From Angiostrongylus vasorum (taxonomy: Eukaryota > Nematoda > Chromadorea > Rhabditida > Metastrongylidae): DNA of 64,000 bases. The stretch is taken from contig JADANN010000108.1 in the NCBI GenBank assembly GCA_018806985.1, forward strand, positions 3,968,001 to 4,032,000, written 5' to 3'. This document shows positions 45,868 to 57,479 of this stretch, in pieces (within the stretch, counting starts at the first letter, position 1; the number at the start of each line of letters is the position of its first letter). The notes beneath the pieces were generated by a model. It ran no database searches. It was not told the origin of the DNA and worked only from the letters and a program-made list of their open reading frames with translations. The position numbers were made by a program, and so were the translations under genes.

Positions 45868-46600
45868 TTCGCTTGTCAATCCTAGAAGAACCGAGGTCTT
45901 GCTTAACTTAAACAAGTGGTCGAAGTGGAAAAGTGTGGACCACTCAAGACTACAGGATGATGCACCTCCGCACTCACTTGCACGCAGCTTCTGTGTCCGC
46001 CGTGATCACTGCCCGAGGGCATTTCTAGATATAAACCACATTGGACCGCTGGATGACTAAATAGCTAGCAGGAATGCTCGCACTTCAGCGAAGCATAGCA
46101 GTTGTAGGCATTGCTTCACTACCAGCAGATATGCTACAACACAACACAAGGAATACTCAGGGTCTTCCGTTTGTGTTTCCCATACGAAATGTTCAAAAAG
46201 TACTCCAATTATAAAAAGCTGAATAAGAATTCTGATATCAGTAGTGAGATACGCCCTCAAAAATCTCGTGAACAGGGCAGAAATCGGATACGAGCTGAAA
46301 TGCTGGCACAACGTCAGGTGGTCGTCTTCTCAGAACACATTGTCCGTGGTGCACACCACTGAAATCCCATGACGAGTATTTTCGACTACAGTAAATACAC
46401 TGCAGAACAGTTTCTAGGGTCGGCTTTCTATTTTCCAGGATTTCTGCAGTACAGGAATTTTTCAGAGGTTCCCAGATCGGTTTCTCTATAAGTATGTCGC
46501 GTTCGCATGATCGTTTTTTATTCATTTTCTCTCCTTTTCCATTTGGAGACTTTCATGCTCTCATTCTACCTTTTGGTTTCCATATGATAAGGATTAGCAT
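45868..46600. other. Spacer upstream of TXNDC17
   Basis: No gene seen. At 46416-46440 GGGTCGGCTTTCTATTTTCC is a fragment of the PLE extension. Confidence 0.4.
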
Positions 46601-46609
46601 GTCCTTTAG
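46600..46609 (+). promoter_or_regulatory. Likely trans-splice acceptor of TXNDC17
   Basis: TGTCCTTTAG ends three bases before the ATG at 46613, a spacing usual for spliced-leader acceptors. It could instead be the acceptor of an ordinary upstream intron. Confidence 0.45.
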
Positions 46610-46612
46610 GAA

Positions 46613-48740
46613 ATGCATGAAGTGACTGCAAATGGTTATGATGAGGTGCGGAAAGCGATGTCAACGGCGGAAGGCAGGGTGTTCGTTTTGTTCACGGGAT
46701 CAAAAGTGGATGGAAAGAGCTGGTGCCCAGATTGCGTCATGGGTAATGCTATTAGTCAGATTTATGGAGAACTTATCGTTGTTTCCTCCGTTTTTGATAT
46801 TTTAGACGAGTTCAGAGTATGTCCGTGATGCAGGTAAGTAGTGATGGCTGATTTCCTAGTAGTACAACCACAACGATGCCGAGATGTTTGCAAAACTCCG
46901 GACCGCGGGTGTCTGCGTTGGGTAACGAACGGGTAATACCCTTTCCGAGGGCTAACGCGTTCACCACCCCACCATGCGGATACTTCTTTTTGCCTGTTTC
47001 TCAGGTAGTTTTCTATCGATCAATGTTGTCAGCAATCACCCGTCAACGGGATTGCTCCGAGGAGTTCACATCGGCGTTGAACTCGGTTAAGTCCACCAGA
47101 TCAATCCCGTTGACGGGTGATTGCTGATGGCCTTGATCGATAGAAAACTAGGTGAGAGACAGGCGAGGCGAAGAATCCGAATGGTGTGGTGGTGAACGCG
47201 TTAGCCTCCCGAAAAGGTAATAGCGCGTTCGTTTGCTACCGCAGACACCTGTGGTTCCGAGTTTTGCAAACATCTCAGCATCGTTGTGCTTGTATTTCGC
47301 ATAATGCCCTCACGTGAAAAATTGTAGTAGGAAGCAAATAAAAAGTAAACATTGCCTAGTAGTAGTTAGCAGTATGCCACTTTGCTTTCTTTCATATCAT
47401 CTTTCTTTTCAGTAACATTTCTCTTGGTTAGTGAAGGTGTTTTGCAGCTGAACCGATAGTAGACTCCGTGGTTAGAGACCAGGTTGTAAGTTCACTGAAC
47501 GCTACTTTTATCACATGCTTCGTTGGAACAAGAGACTAGTAAGTGGCTTTGCATGTTGGTACCGGAATTCCGAACTATTTCTCAGGTCATTTCACATCCA
47601 TTGCTCTCTCATCAATCGTAAAATCGACGTTGCTTCAGCTGGAAAGATCCTGCATGCCCCTTTCGGACAGATCCTGTGTTCAAACTCACTTGCATACCAA
47701 CCCTGATAGAGAAGGACAAAAAGGTCAGCAACTTGATGGTTTATTAAGGTTCGTCCTCAAAATATCGATAGGAATAAAGGGAGTGCAGTTACAATTTGTA
47801 ACCTGCGGTTGTACGTCTTTTCTATTTTTTTAAATGGTAACAGCTAAAAAAAGCTCTCGGAGTTGATCATTCTCTGAGGGATGTGCCATGCATTCGACTT
47901 CATTAAGCATCGTTTGGAGGTGACTGAATGCATAATCTGGCCTTTAGAATGACTCGCGTGGGATTACCGATGTATCCAGCCAGTGGTGCTATCCTCCTAG
48001 ACAAGTCTGGTACCAATTTGCCGATCCCGAAGGGATGAAAGCTAGTGGGCTATGGGCGCGAGAGTCGATTCCCACGTGTAGTGTTGCAGGGCGCCTCGGA
48101 CCACTGCGCTACATGCGCCCACCCATCTCTTAAGTGGAAGTCTAGGAAAATCAGAAGTTCTGTAAGGATAAGGATGGACAGCTGTTACCAATAACTCTAA
48201 GAATTTCGAACACCTTTGAGGTGTTTAAGGGCGAGTTACACCAGTAGACCACCGCGATTTGTAAAGGCCAGACGTGCATTGCATCACCTCCAACGATGCT
48301 CGATGAATTCGAATGTATTTCGTATTCCTAAGAGATTGATCAACACCAAGAGCTTTTTAGCTTTTGAGGGTGCTTAAGAGCTCAGGGTTGAATATCGGCA
48401 TTTAATAGGTGAGAGTCCTTTTTTTTGAAGAGGAATTAGAAGAAGAAGAGTGGCGCTCAACTTCTTACAATCCTAGTTTAACTGCTAAGTTCTACAGTCT
48501 GTGTCGTACCATCTTCAATATGCGACTTTATTTCTTTACAGAGTAGGGAGACATTACGAAAATACTGCGAATTTACTGGGAGAGTAGCTTTTCTTGTTGG
48601 TTGTTTTGCACTGCATCAACAGCATTCTCATTTGTTCGAATTTTTGATTCTCATTCCTTGTTTTTCAGTATAAACGGCTACTGGTCGAGCAGTTGAGGAT
48701 CGCTAATATCTTGAAAGATTTTTTCTGTGATGATAGCTGA
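46613..48740 (+). CDS. TXNDC17: Thioredoxin domain-containing protein 17 (TRP14)
   Basis: Small cytosolic thioredoxin-like oxidoreductase that reduces cystine and selected protein disulfides. Exons 46613-46742, 47448-47538, 47639-47723 and 48669-48740 (TGA) join in phase to 125 residues; human TXNDC17 has 123. Exon 1 gives the start HEVTANGYDEV, the strand FVLFTGSKVDGKSWCPDC with the family active site WCPDC (Cys 38 and 41). Exon 2 gives EPIVDSVVRDQVV and FVGTRD, exon 3 YWKDPACPFRTDP and the cis-Pro strand LTCIPTLIE, exon 4 KRLLVEQLRIANILKDFF. The longer loop before WCPDC and the YWKDP block separate it from ordinary thioredoxins. Introns 1 and 3 contain a fold-back MITE and two SINEs. The short frames starting at 47543 are intronic. 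Confidence 0.95.
46868..47355. mobile_element. Fold-back MITE in TXNDC17 intron 1
   Basis: Arms 46868-47055 and about 47105-47300 are reverse complements: AACGATGCCGAGATGTTTGC against GCAAACATCTCAGCATCGTT. The centre has CCCGTCAACGGGATTG and its inverse. Most complete copy of the family in the window, tip sequence TGAAAAATTGTAGTAGGAAG. Confidence 0.85.
47866..48122 (-). repeat. tRNA-derived SINE, subfamily 1
   Basis: In TXNDC17 intron 3. Inverted: GAGTTGATCATTCTCTGAGG end, GACAAGTCTGGTACCAATTT body, and GGGCGCCTCGGACCACTGCG head with box A/B order preserved. Confidence 0.8.
48235..48365 (+). repeat. SINE subfamily 1, 3' half only
   Basis: TAGACCACCGCGATTTGTAA, GGCCAGACGTGCATTG and TAAGAGATTGATCAACACC; the tRNA head is absent (5' truncated). 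Confidence 0.7.
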
Positions 48741-49600
48741 CAAGCTATCTTAAGGGATAGGTCGAATCCTTGGTAGATTTAAGAAGACCCACTACTTAAG
48801 TGGAACATAACTTTTCATTAACACTGTATTCTTGAATACTACGAAGTAGTTCGTTGACTCGAGTGGGTTTCGATTGCTATGTTTCATTGTGCGTACTTTC
48901 GATTACTGTTTTTGTTAGCAGCTGTGCCATATCCTGTTGTCTAAAAAATAACCTCAGTTTTGTCTCTTCGAAGAGTGATGTTTTGTCTTTAAATAAAGTT
49001 ATCCAATGTCATAATAGTTTTTTAGGGGCAGTTAGACCCACACCGGCTCCTCCCGTTCATCTATAGTGTGCATTTCGGTACTAGACTTGTGTGGTAAAAG
49101 CTCCCATGATTCTCAAAGGCTTCCATGTAGTGTAGGGTTGGTGGCGCTGTGGCAGGAGTGTCGTATAATCCGAGAAGGAATAAGTTGGTTCAACATTCTA
49201 TGTCATTTATGAAGAGAAAAATCCTAAAAGTTGCAACCGAGCGCATTCGCAAATCCGAACGCGTACGTGAATGACGGGTGGGTGACTACGAAACGTATGA
49301 GTGAAATGTAGGGATCTCGAATAAATGTGGATTGGAATGTTCTTTCCAATTCTAAAAATATGGCAGTTTTATGTAGCGCTACAGAGTGCAAGCTTAGCTC
49401 CACATCTTTGTGCTTCGTATTGTAGTGGTTCTTATTCCGATTAATAGAACTAAAACCGAGGAATGTGCTTGAAGCTTAAGGTCAGAAGAAGCGAAGTAAT
49501 TTAGCACACAGTCTAATGCTTTGGTCTTTGCTAGAACCACATACTTTTTCTCAAGCATTCTTATTTTTCTCGAGAGCGCCAGGTCGCAATAGGCTGGTCA
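48741..49600. other. TXNDC17 downstream spacer
   Basis: 3' UTR and unrecognised sequence. TTGGTGGCGCTGTGGCAGGA at 49139 could be a decayed SINE box A. Confidence 0.35.
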
Positions 49601-49849
49601 TCAAAAGGTGATGGAGCACCATCTTTTTGAAAACCGTGTACGAACATTTTAGAGATTATGATCAAGATAAGTGGTGGATCTGGATGTTATCTGCTTGAAA
49701 GAAGGCAAAAGCTCGCAAAATATGGGGAAATGTTCAAGTTCGTATGGTAATTTTAAAACATACGTAACCATATGCTGATATCCACAAATCTCCCGCTCTG
49801 AGGGATCTCCAACCGGTTATCCATGAAGTTACGTAAATTGTAGGATTCA

Positions 49850-50530
49850 GGAAAGATAATCCCAAAACCGACATAGACTTCTGTTAATTCATATCACTAG
49901 CAGGCTCTTGGGAAGAGGCTGTTGACATCATCGATGAGAAATATGACGTATTTTCATGTGGTAGTTCTAAAAAGTTGATATTCAAAGAACATCTAGAAGT
50001 TCCTTCCCTCACTCGTCATCAGTATAGGGACAAGAACCTTCACACGTTACTTGTGAGAATGTGAATTCCGTAATCAGTGGAAGACGAACAAGTCCGTGGC
50101 ATCAACAAAGCAGACCGTCACGACATTAGCAGTTGTCGCCAAATTTGTCTGCTATTTGTCGTTTATGAACTCCACACTCAAATCATGTTAAACTGGTTTG
50201 GGGGAAACACTGTACGAAGGACAGCTATATGAGCAAGCTGGGTTCCGAAAAGGATTCAGTACCACATCCACACGATAACAACACTCAGTGTACTGTGAAA
50301 GTGCAAGAGACCGCTTTGTCTTATTTTCATTGAATTAAGGAAGGCATTTGGCTCAGTTGAAACAGAAGTGGTCATGGAAGCTTAGGACAGTCAGAATGCG
50401 TCTCTATTCATTCTCTAGAGATCCTTCATGTGTCATAGAACAATTTCACAGTTACCAATCTAGAACGACAGTAACATCGACGTAAACAGAGACGTTCAAC
50501 AAAAATGACACGAATTCATCGAAATTTCTT
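49850..50530 (+). pseudogene. RTE reverse transcriptase, 5' part, cut by the PLE
   Basis: Broken frames read GSWEEAVDIIDEKYDVF-like text, VRGINKADRHDISSCRQICL (the RNYRPICLL block), YEQAGFRKGFSTT-equivalent, LRKAFGSVETEVVMEA and DVNRDVQQ, ending at the PLE insertion point within the VRQGDTxSPKLF block. The reading continues at 57766, so the two parts were one element. Confidence 0.8.
50517..50530. repeat. Target-site duplication of PLE copy 2, left
   Basis: CATCGAAATTTCTT, present again at 57766-57779. The bases belong to the RTE host sequence on both sides. Confidence 0.88.
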
Positions 50531-50578
50531 TTTAATAACTCAAAGACCGACTTTCTATAAACCTCGGCATAGATAGTT

Positions 50579-50830
50579 GATATATTTATTTATATGATCT
50601 TATAGACTGATCTTCTTTAGCTGATGCGAGGTTGGTATAGGTTTTCGTTGTCGTTGTCGTTGTTGTTGTTGTTGATGTTGTTCTCGTTGCTCGATGGCTC
50701 TTGATTCGGCGATTTCGCCTTCCCTCAGAACCGTGATGTTACGAGTGGCACTCTTATTACGTTACTGGAAACCTACACCAACCTCGCATCAGCTAAAGAA
50801 GATCAGTTTATTAGACCACATAAATAATTG
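50579..50830. repeat. PLE copy 2 left pseudo-LTR, itself an inverted repeat
   Basis: Left piece GATCTTCTTTAGCTGATGCG, AGGTTGGTATAGG and, near 50740-50697 on the - strand, a decayed hammerhead-like motif (GGTTCTGAGGGAAGGCGAAA then TCGCCGAATCAAGAGCC). A second end in the opposite direction follows (CCTACACCAACCTCGCATCA, GCTAAAGAAGATCAG) up to 50826. So this side is a head-to-head pair, like 30703-31041. Confidence 0.7.
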
Positions 50831-50832
50831 TT

Positions 50833-51150
50833 AATTTCTTTATTTACTGCCTATTACAATTTTTTCACGGAAGGTTATTATGTGTGACTCAACCACAATG
50901 ATGCTGAGATATTTGCAAAACGCCGGATCACAGATGTTCACGGTGCGGAACGAACGCGCTATTACCCTTTCTGGGAGGTAACGCGTTCACCACCACACCA
51001 CGCCGGTCCTTCGTTTGGCCTGTTTCTCAGCTAGTTCATCTGTGGTCCGGAGTTTTGCAAATATCAGATCATCATTGTGGTTGAGTCACACATAATAACC
51101 TGCCGTGAAAAATTGTAATAGGCAGTGAATAATGAAGATAACATTGTGAT
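50833..51150. mobile_element. Fold-back MITE, shortened
   Basis: Tip TTTATTTACTGCCTATTACA and its inverse TGTAATAGGCAGTGAATAAT at the far end. The inner part of the second arm is deleted (TTCTCAGCTAGTTCATCTGT joins arm to arm). Confidence 0.8.
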
Positions 51151-51169
51151 TTAAACTACAGCCTCAGCT

Positions 51170-51460
51170 TAACTAGGTTCGTTGCCGATTTGTGCTCCCC
51201 AGACCAATTCCGTTGACGGGTGATTGCTGATGGCCTGATGGATAGAACTAGCTGAGAGACACGCGGAACGAAGGACCCACGTGGTGTGGTGGTGAACCCG
51301 TTAGCCCCGGAAAGGGCAAAAGTGTGTTCGTTCCCCACCGCAAACACCTGCGGTCCGGAGTTTTCCAAATATCTCAGCATCATTGTGGTTGTTTCACAAG
51401 TAATACCCTGCCGTGAAAAAAATTGTAATACGCAGTAAATAAAAAGGTTAGCATGCGCAC
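51170..51460 (-). mobile_element. Fold-back MITE, single arm with tip
   Basis: GACGGGTGATTGCTGATGGC, GTGGTGTGGTGGTGAACCCG, CAAATATCTCAGCATCATTG, and the tip TTGTAATACGCAGTAAATAA. Confidence 0.8.
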
Positions 51461-51469
51461 AGTCCACCA

Positions 51470-53437
51470 AGAATTCGTTAGTTACTATGGGAGACTAGAT
51501 AGCTCCTTTCTGACGTTATTACGGAGCATTTAATGCTCTCACAGAAACAATAGGAAGCATCCAGGACTTCTCCTATCGCATCACATTGTCCAGATACCTC
51601 CGTATCAGTAGATATTAGGAATATGTCCTCCTAGCGGTTCATCAATCCCACATTCGATACAATACTTCATTGATAGGAGAGTATACAACGCCTGCGCGAA
51701 CATGCTTCCACAAGAAAGTGAGTAGTCTAACGTCACCCATTCTCAACACTCTAGTTTGGTTTTTGACAGATTCCCCTCAAGAACACCAGAAAACCTAGAG
51801 AAGTGAAAAATTTCGATAGATGAGTGGGACACCATTTAAACGGAGAGCAAAGAGGAGTGCCTTTTGCTTCCTCTACGTAAAAAAAAGTTAGCAATTTGTT
51901 GAACACATTGCTGAATCCTTGAGAAAACTGACGGCACTCAGATGGTGCAAATCCCGAACACATTCTCAAGGATATAGGCCTTCTTGCATAGAGAATATTC
52001 GTCATGAATATTCTCCATTTTTTAGATCAGCACACGCTTTTTTCTGTTAAGTATGCATTGTTTCTAATGGCATTTACCTATGTTTTCTTGTGAACTACGA
52101 AATAGTTTTCCTGTGTCAACTGTGCGATACCATGGAGACCATGGGTGGCAAGGATTTCACAACACATACTTTGGTAAGTGCAACAAGGTAAGCTCTAGAA
52201 CCTCTTTCTCGGCAACGATAACTCTGATCCCCTCTAACAGTAAATAAACGTACATGAGATGAAATATAAGGATAAGCTACTGACTTGTCAATCCACTTGT
52301 ACTGGCGCGCTTGTGCCCGACAATGGTTCCTCTCGGCTAGTAATGTATGATACCTTGTTTTCGCGCAATATTTAAGGCTCCATTAAAGAAGATACTTCTT
52401 TATGGTTAGCGTGCCTCCTCACTCTCTGTAGTAGCTTAGCACATTCATGACGTTGTTGCTTATAGTGCTTATAGTGTTACATATGCATTTGTTAATGTCG
52501 CAAGAAAGAGCCTAGAGCCTCGCGTGGTGGACCAAAACAAAGCGTGCAATTACCGAACGAAAGCCAATAGCTGTTGGTACAAACGTGTCTGAGTCGAATA
52601 CAGAATTTCGAAGTTCTCGTCTGAAACTGTTGCTTTTTACGGACCTAATATAAAGATGAACTACAGTGCCCTTATCTTCCAGGCCAACATCCACACGGGA
52701 TGCAAAAGCATGCTCTTATCCATTAGTAGAAGTTGAAAAGCGATTTTTTCTCACGGCAGTCGTTGATGAACTATGAATATTGTGACCATTCGCAAACTTT
52801 TGAGCTTTAAAAGAAATCAAGTTATAAATAACAACGAATTATGAGAAGAGCAGAATTCTTAACAACATACGCCAGGGACGATCTTGTTCCTTAGGTCTTT
52901 GCAGATCGAAGCAAATGAATCTGGATTCTCTGGTGCAAATCGTGGCATCGTTCGATACAGAAAACCAGGACTACAGTCTAAAATGGAATCAAGCTGAGCG
53001 GAATGTATGCATTGTAAATGAGATGGAACTAAAAGGTGATCCGATTTGCACAGGACTCAGCCTGACCACCAGAAATAGGTTATATGGTGACTTACGAACT
53101 GGTACACAGCAACAGGATTTTAGCTCACCAGTGGTTACACTGAACGCGGTAGGATCGTTGTAATATTCAATAGCGATCCTTGCTAATCTGTGCAAATAGA
53201 GTAAAAATTCTTGTGACGTCACGGGAATCTCTAGCACCTGCAAAATATGTCGAAAAACTCCAAAGGAGTTGGAAATGAACAAAATTCTCTGCTGTATATC
53301 AAACGGATTTCCGCCTAGTTCCCACATTTCCTTTTCCACAAAATATGTGATAAATCACGATTTCTATCCACCCAATGACTCATCGTCTCACCATCTCCAA
53401 ACTAACAAACATAGAAATAAAGGGCCTCGAACGAAAA
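51470..53437. other. Unrecognised sequence inside PLE copy 2 block
   Basis: No repeat shared with the window. Overlapping open frames occur at 52915-53163 (+, 82 codons) and 52989-53339 (-, 116 codons, containing GGNPFDIQQRILFISNSFGV and LARIAIEYYNDPTAFSVTTG). The - frame is on the same strand as the gene-like exons just beyond it, but I see no family and cannot say which frame, if either, is coding. Confidence 0.35.
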
Positions 53438-54429
53438 TCATGATACTTTTTGGCTTCTTCGATCAAGCGGAGCCCACTGAGCAGCCGTGGCTCGCCTGAG
53501 CGCAGAGGGAAGACTTCGCATGCGATGCAACCGCCTATTACTTACTCTGCTACTTGATGGTTAATGGGATTACACAAGTCGAACCGATGACCACCTCCAT
53601 AATCTTCATGCAGACCAGCGCTCGTATGCTCATCGGCAAACTTATGAATCTGAATCGTAAAAAATTAATGAGTAATATTTACCTCTTCTGAACCACGTCG
53701 ATTTGCAGTAACAGCTGCAAAGTCGTCCCATCTCTCCTTCGATACATCATTCTAACACTAGAGAGTTGATTGCACTGAAAATTAGATTCCAACAAGTCTG
53801 TAAACTTACGCTGGTATCTTTCGATGGCTCTGGACGTAGTTTATCCTTGTTATCTCTTGAAATTCCTTGCTTTACCGAACTCTTTGCCGAAGTTATTTCA
53901 GCAATTGATGTGTTTTTTGAATCATCGCTTCGTGTCCGCTCGCTCCGTTTTGACTTTCGACTGGTGGGCGACTTCTCAAATACGCCTTTAGTCGGTCTGA
54001 AGCAGCAAATTCCACACCCAAAAAGTGGTGAAACAGGACGAAATAAACGACAAATATATCCGTTGTCGCAATTCGTCCCTTAAGGATGTAGAACCTGTTT
54101 GGACATCGACCAAAGGCTTTGGCATTAAATAAATGGAAGCCCATAATTGCTGCACTACCACGCAAATCCTAGAATCGGAATGGACTTTAAAAAATGAAAC
54201 GAACTTCTCCGCGTGATAAGTCGAGCACGCTCTGATCATGAGGGTCAAAGCAAGGACGGCTATCAGAGAGATTATCAATATCAGATATCCTGGTATGGGG
54301 ACTCCCGATTTTTTTCTTTTCCCTGAAGTCGATCTCTTTAGATTTAGTAGAAATATTGCGTGGGAAAAACATGGTTGAACTCACATCGCTTTCAGACGTT
54401 TCGTAGTACGTATTGCTATCAGATGACAC
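53438..54429 (-). CDS. Putative multi-exon gene inside the PLE block, unknown protein
   Basis: Not recognised. On the - strand exons read 54429-54205, 54168-54111, 54078-53810, 53751-53683, 53649-53546 and 53495-53438 (TGA). Each junction keeps the frame. The first exon is acidic/Ser-rich (NTYYETSESDVSST, RISDIDNLSDSRPCFDPHD). The third is an 89-codon open exon with a Cys cluster (CDNGYICRLFRPVSPLFGCG, then ICCFRPTKG) and a long basic/Ser tail (SPTSRKSKRSERTRSDDSKN), closed by a perfect GTAAGT donor. The end is polar (WDDFAAVTANRRGSEE, HEDYGGGHRFDLC, AAQWAPLDRRSQKVS). Implied introns are only 32-58 nt, below the usual nematode minimum in three cases, so the exon borders of the first two exons are tentative. 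A frame at 54278 with a hydrophobic run is an alternative reading I judged weaker. More 5' exons may lie near 54690-54915. Confidence 0.45.
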
Positions 54430-54951
54430 CTAAATCGTAGAAAGAGATTGGAGTCGGCAGGATTATTCTTTTTTTTCTGTACTGCAGTTCGAATACTGTT
54501 TTCATGCTGGTGCTTGAGATAGGCTACAGAACGAATTCATTACAAAAACAGCGCCGTGCCATGCACTGTCACATTATTCGTACGAACTAAGGCATTCGAG
54601 AATTGAATGATGAAGTCGAATTACCGTTGAACTTTTCGGAAAAATTCTAAGTTTCTGAAATTGCGAAGGGAGGATCACTAGCGGGAATTAGTGCAGATGT
54701 TCTGCATTGTCTTCGCGGTGTAGAATCGTCATGAACAATAAGGGTTCATCAGTCTTGGATTCATCCAGAACCACAACTAACAGTGAACTGTGACAAGCAG
54801 CACCGACACATCGACCCACCCGTAGCCAGCTTCTCGTCAAGATGCATGAAAGGAAGAAAAAATGCTCACCAGGTAGTTGTTTCTTTGCACAAATTATCCG
54901 GCGGGTGCATTCACTAGAGAGTTTTCTAGGGTATATACTCATCTACCTTAC

Positions 54952-55242
54952 AGAGGCGCGTGTGGGGCAGTAGTGGGAGGTGCCCTGCAACACACACATG
55001 GAATCGATCCCCGCGCCTACGGCCCACCAAGCCTTCCATCCCTTTGGGTCCGGCAAATTGGTACCAGATTTGTCTGAGAAGATAGCAGCACTGGCTCGAT
55101 ACATCGGTAGGCCACCGCGAGTCATTGTAAAGGCCAGATATGCATTCAATCACCTCCGACGATACTTAATGAAGTGGAATGCATGGTGCATTCCTCAGGG
55201 ATTGATCAACGCCGAGAGCTTTATCCTTCATCTTTATCGTTA
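54952..55242 (+). repeat. tRNA-derived SINE, subfamily 1, full length
   Basis: Head GAGGCGCGTGTGGGGCAGTA with box A, ATGGAATCGATCCCCGCG as box B, then GGCAAATTGGTACCAGATTT, GTAGGCCACCGCGAGTCATT, GACGATACTTAATGAAGTGG and the end AGGGATTGATCAACGCCGAG. Confidence 0.85.
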
Positions 55243-55619
55243 ACACTCGTCGCTAAGGCAGGCGAAAAGATAAAGTTGCAAAAAATGTAGATAATGTAGT
55301 GGTCTACCCGTTTCCCCAATATATTCTCGCCGCATGCGTTACATGAGATCAATTTCATTTTCATTTCTAAACCAATCCTGCGCAGGATCACGTGTAGTCT
55401 GCATGAACTTCAAAATCAGCTACGTTACAGGGTTAGGCTATAAAGGTTAGGTAAAGTACTACCAAGGGGGAACTACCTCCAATACCTTTTGCCCGAACTT
55501 TCTTTAAACAAGAGCTACCAAATAGCGATATTGACCCTCACATTTCGTTTATTTTTCGGACGAAATTCTCCGCATACTTAGTCACTACCAAAAAAGAAAA
55601 ATAAGCTCCAACCTCATAC
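55243..55619 (+). other. Probable 5' part of the copy 2 PLE ORF
   Basis: Broken frames give LPRGNYLQYLLPELSLN and NKLQPHTPTKN leading into the RT domain. Decayed and without a recognisable start. Confidence 0.35.
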
Positions 55620-57437
55620 ACCAACAAAAAATGTGGTATGCGCCAGGTTAGAGAGCTCGAATTCAAAATCTGTTAGACTTTCTATTAGTGATAAAGGTGG
55701 AGAATTTGTAGTTATTCCTAGTCAGTTTGGATATTAGGATAACAGAGGAGCACCCTTAATGATGTTTCTCTCTTTTGAACATCCTCTGAAAAGGAATATA
55801 AAAACCAATGCCTAAAATTAAATCAAGAATGGGTCAACACGGCAAAGGCCGCTGGTTTAGAGCCTTCAGTTATTTCTTGACTTAAAAACGAACATCCAAT
55901 TTGCCCTGTCCTTTACTTGCTTATTAAAACACATAAGCTCACTTCAACTGATGATATCACGTAACGAACCCATCATCGTTTAAAGTTAGACCTATCATCA
56001 GTTGTATAGGCGGGTCAACGGAGAGAATGACGTGGTTCCCTAAATCTTATCCTGACCCAGTTGCTAAAATTCATTCCAACCCATCTACCTAACACCAAAA
56101 TATTTCTAGACCACCTACGGTGCGCGCAACCAAACTGCACGCATGTAATGGAGTCATTCGATGTTACTTCACTTTATACCAACGTGTCGAATGACTCCGC
56201 AATGCAAGTCATTCTCGAGTTGCTGGTAGAGCACGAAAAGAAAATAAAAAAATGTACGGCTTGTCGATTGCGCAACTAATGACTCTCTTAAAACAGTGCC
56301 TTAGTTGTTCAATCTTCAGGTGGTCTGGTAAATATTTTGCACAAATTAGAGGGTTGGCCATGGGACAGCGTTTAGCACCAAGCCTTGCCATCGCTTTTCA
56401 TGTCTAAGGTGGAAGCTCCAGTTCTCGATCACCGACCATTACTCTACTGTCGATACATAGACGACTGCTTCATCGTCTGTTCCACACAAGAACAGATGGA
56501 TGAGTGCTTTGAATTGTTAAACCGACAGTCAGAGTATATAAAATTTTACACGAGAAAAACCAACCGAAAACTGGCTTCCATCTACATTTTAAACATCCAA
56601 ATAAAGCTCTCAGAAAGTGGCTATATAACAAAATGGTATCGTAAGCCAAGTAGTAAGAACATACTAGTTCACTACCTCTCCTCTCATCCTTCACACACGA
56701 AAAAAGCACTTATCAAAAACATGTACCGTACGGCTAAAAAAATGTGTGCACAGGAGAAGAGGAAAGGAAGGAATCGCAAAACCTGGCATCGAAAAATTGC
56801 CATTTCCAATGGCTACGACGTAGAAGCCATTCGGGTTGGACAAAAACGTAGGGTAGTTCCCCAAAATAATGTTTCGGACGTAAGTAAGATCCCCCCTAAG
56901 CTACCCTTCACATCAAATGAAATAAGCTACGCCACCAAGAGATGCTCAAGAAAAAGTGGTCTTGAAAATTATATAACGATTATTGACATCCCACCCAATA
57001 CCCTACGCCGTCAGTTAGTTCGCAACCGTCTCTGTGATCGTTTGTGCAGCTCAAAAAACTGTATGATCTGTCCTAAACGGGAGAGACGGGGGATTGCATG
57101 AGTTCAGGTATAATATACTTGATCTCATGTAACGCATGCGGTGAGGAATATATTGGGGAAACGGGTAGACCACTTTGTGTCCGCATAAAAGAACATCTAG
57201 ATGGGAAAGCTAAAATTCGTCAAAACACTCGTTTAGGTACGCATAGGGCACAAAAAGCACAACGGCGATGATTTTGAAGTGACTGTACGGGTCCTAGCGC
57301 AGGAGTCGAAAACATCAACGCGCAAAACTCTTGAAGCGTTTTGGATAAATTTCAAAAAATCCCAAAGATGAACCGGAAAGACGAATGCCTCACTATCACA
57401 CGTGACCTGGCGCCCTATTTCAAAATGATATTTTGAC
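55620..57437 (+). pseudogene. Penelope-like RT plus GIY-YIG endonuclease, copy 2, decayed
   Basis: Extends further 5' than copy 1: SVRLSISDKGGEFVVIPSQF holds the early RT block (DKGGxFVV). Then FDVTSLYTNVSNDSAM (motif A, frame from 56061), GLAMGQRLAPSLA (motif B, other frame), YCRYIDDCF (motif C) in the 56385-57101 frame, a basic linker (AQEKRKGRNRKTWHRK), CMICPKRERRG and, after a frame change near 57095, IIYLISCNACGEEYIGETGR and CVRIKEHLDGKAKIRQ, ending ITRDLAPYFKMIF. At least four frame breaks. Copies 1 and 2 differ at many codons, so they are separate lineages of one family. Confidence 0.88.
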
Positions 57438-57479
57438 CCCGGTGTGTGTCGTGCTCGCGACCCCACGTGAACAACGCGT

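Noticed and set aside
47543..47833. + strand frame with VGTGIPNYFS in TXNDC17 intron 2
   Set aside because: Looked at first like the HVGNRD strand, but the true junction is GAC-TA/GTAAGT at 47538, which gives VGTRDYWKDP in phase.
53438..53500. Alternative last-exon frame reading RLLSGLRLIEEAKKYHDF
   Set aside because: Open but out of phase with the preceding exon; the in-phase reading ends at TGA 53438-53440.
54188..54278. Hydrophobic helix reading (start 54278) in the gene inside the PLE block
   Set aside because: It uses a frame that does not connect to the strong third exon by any good splice pair; the polar frame does.
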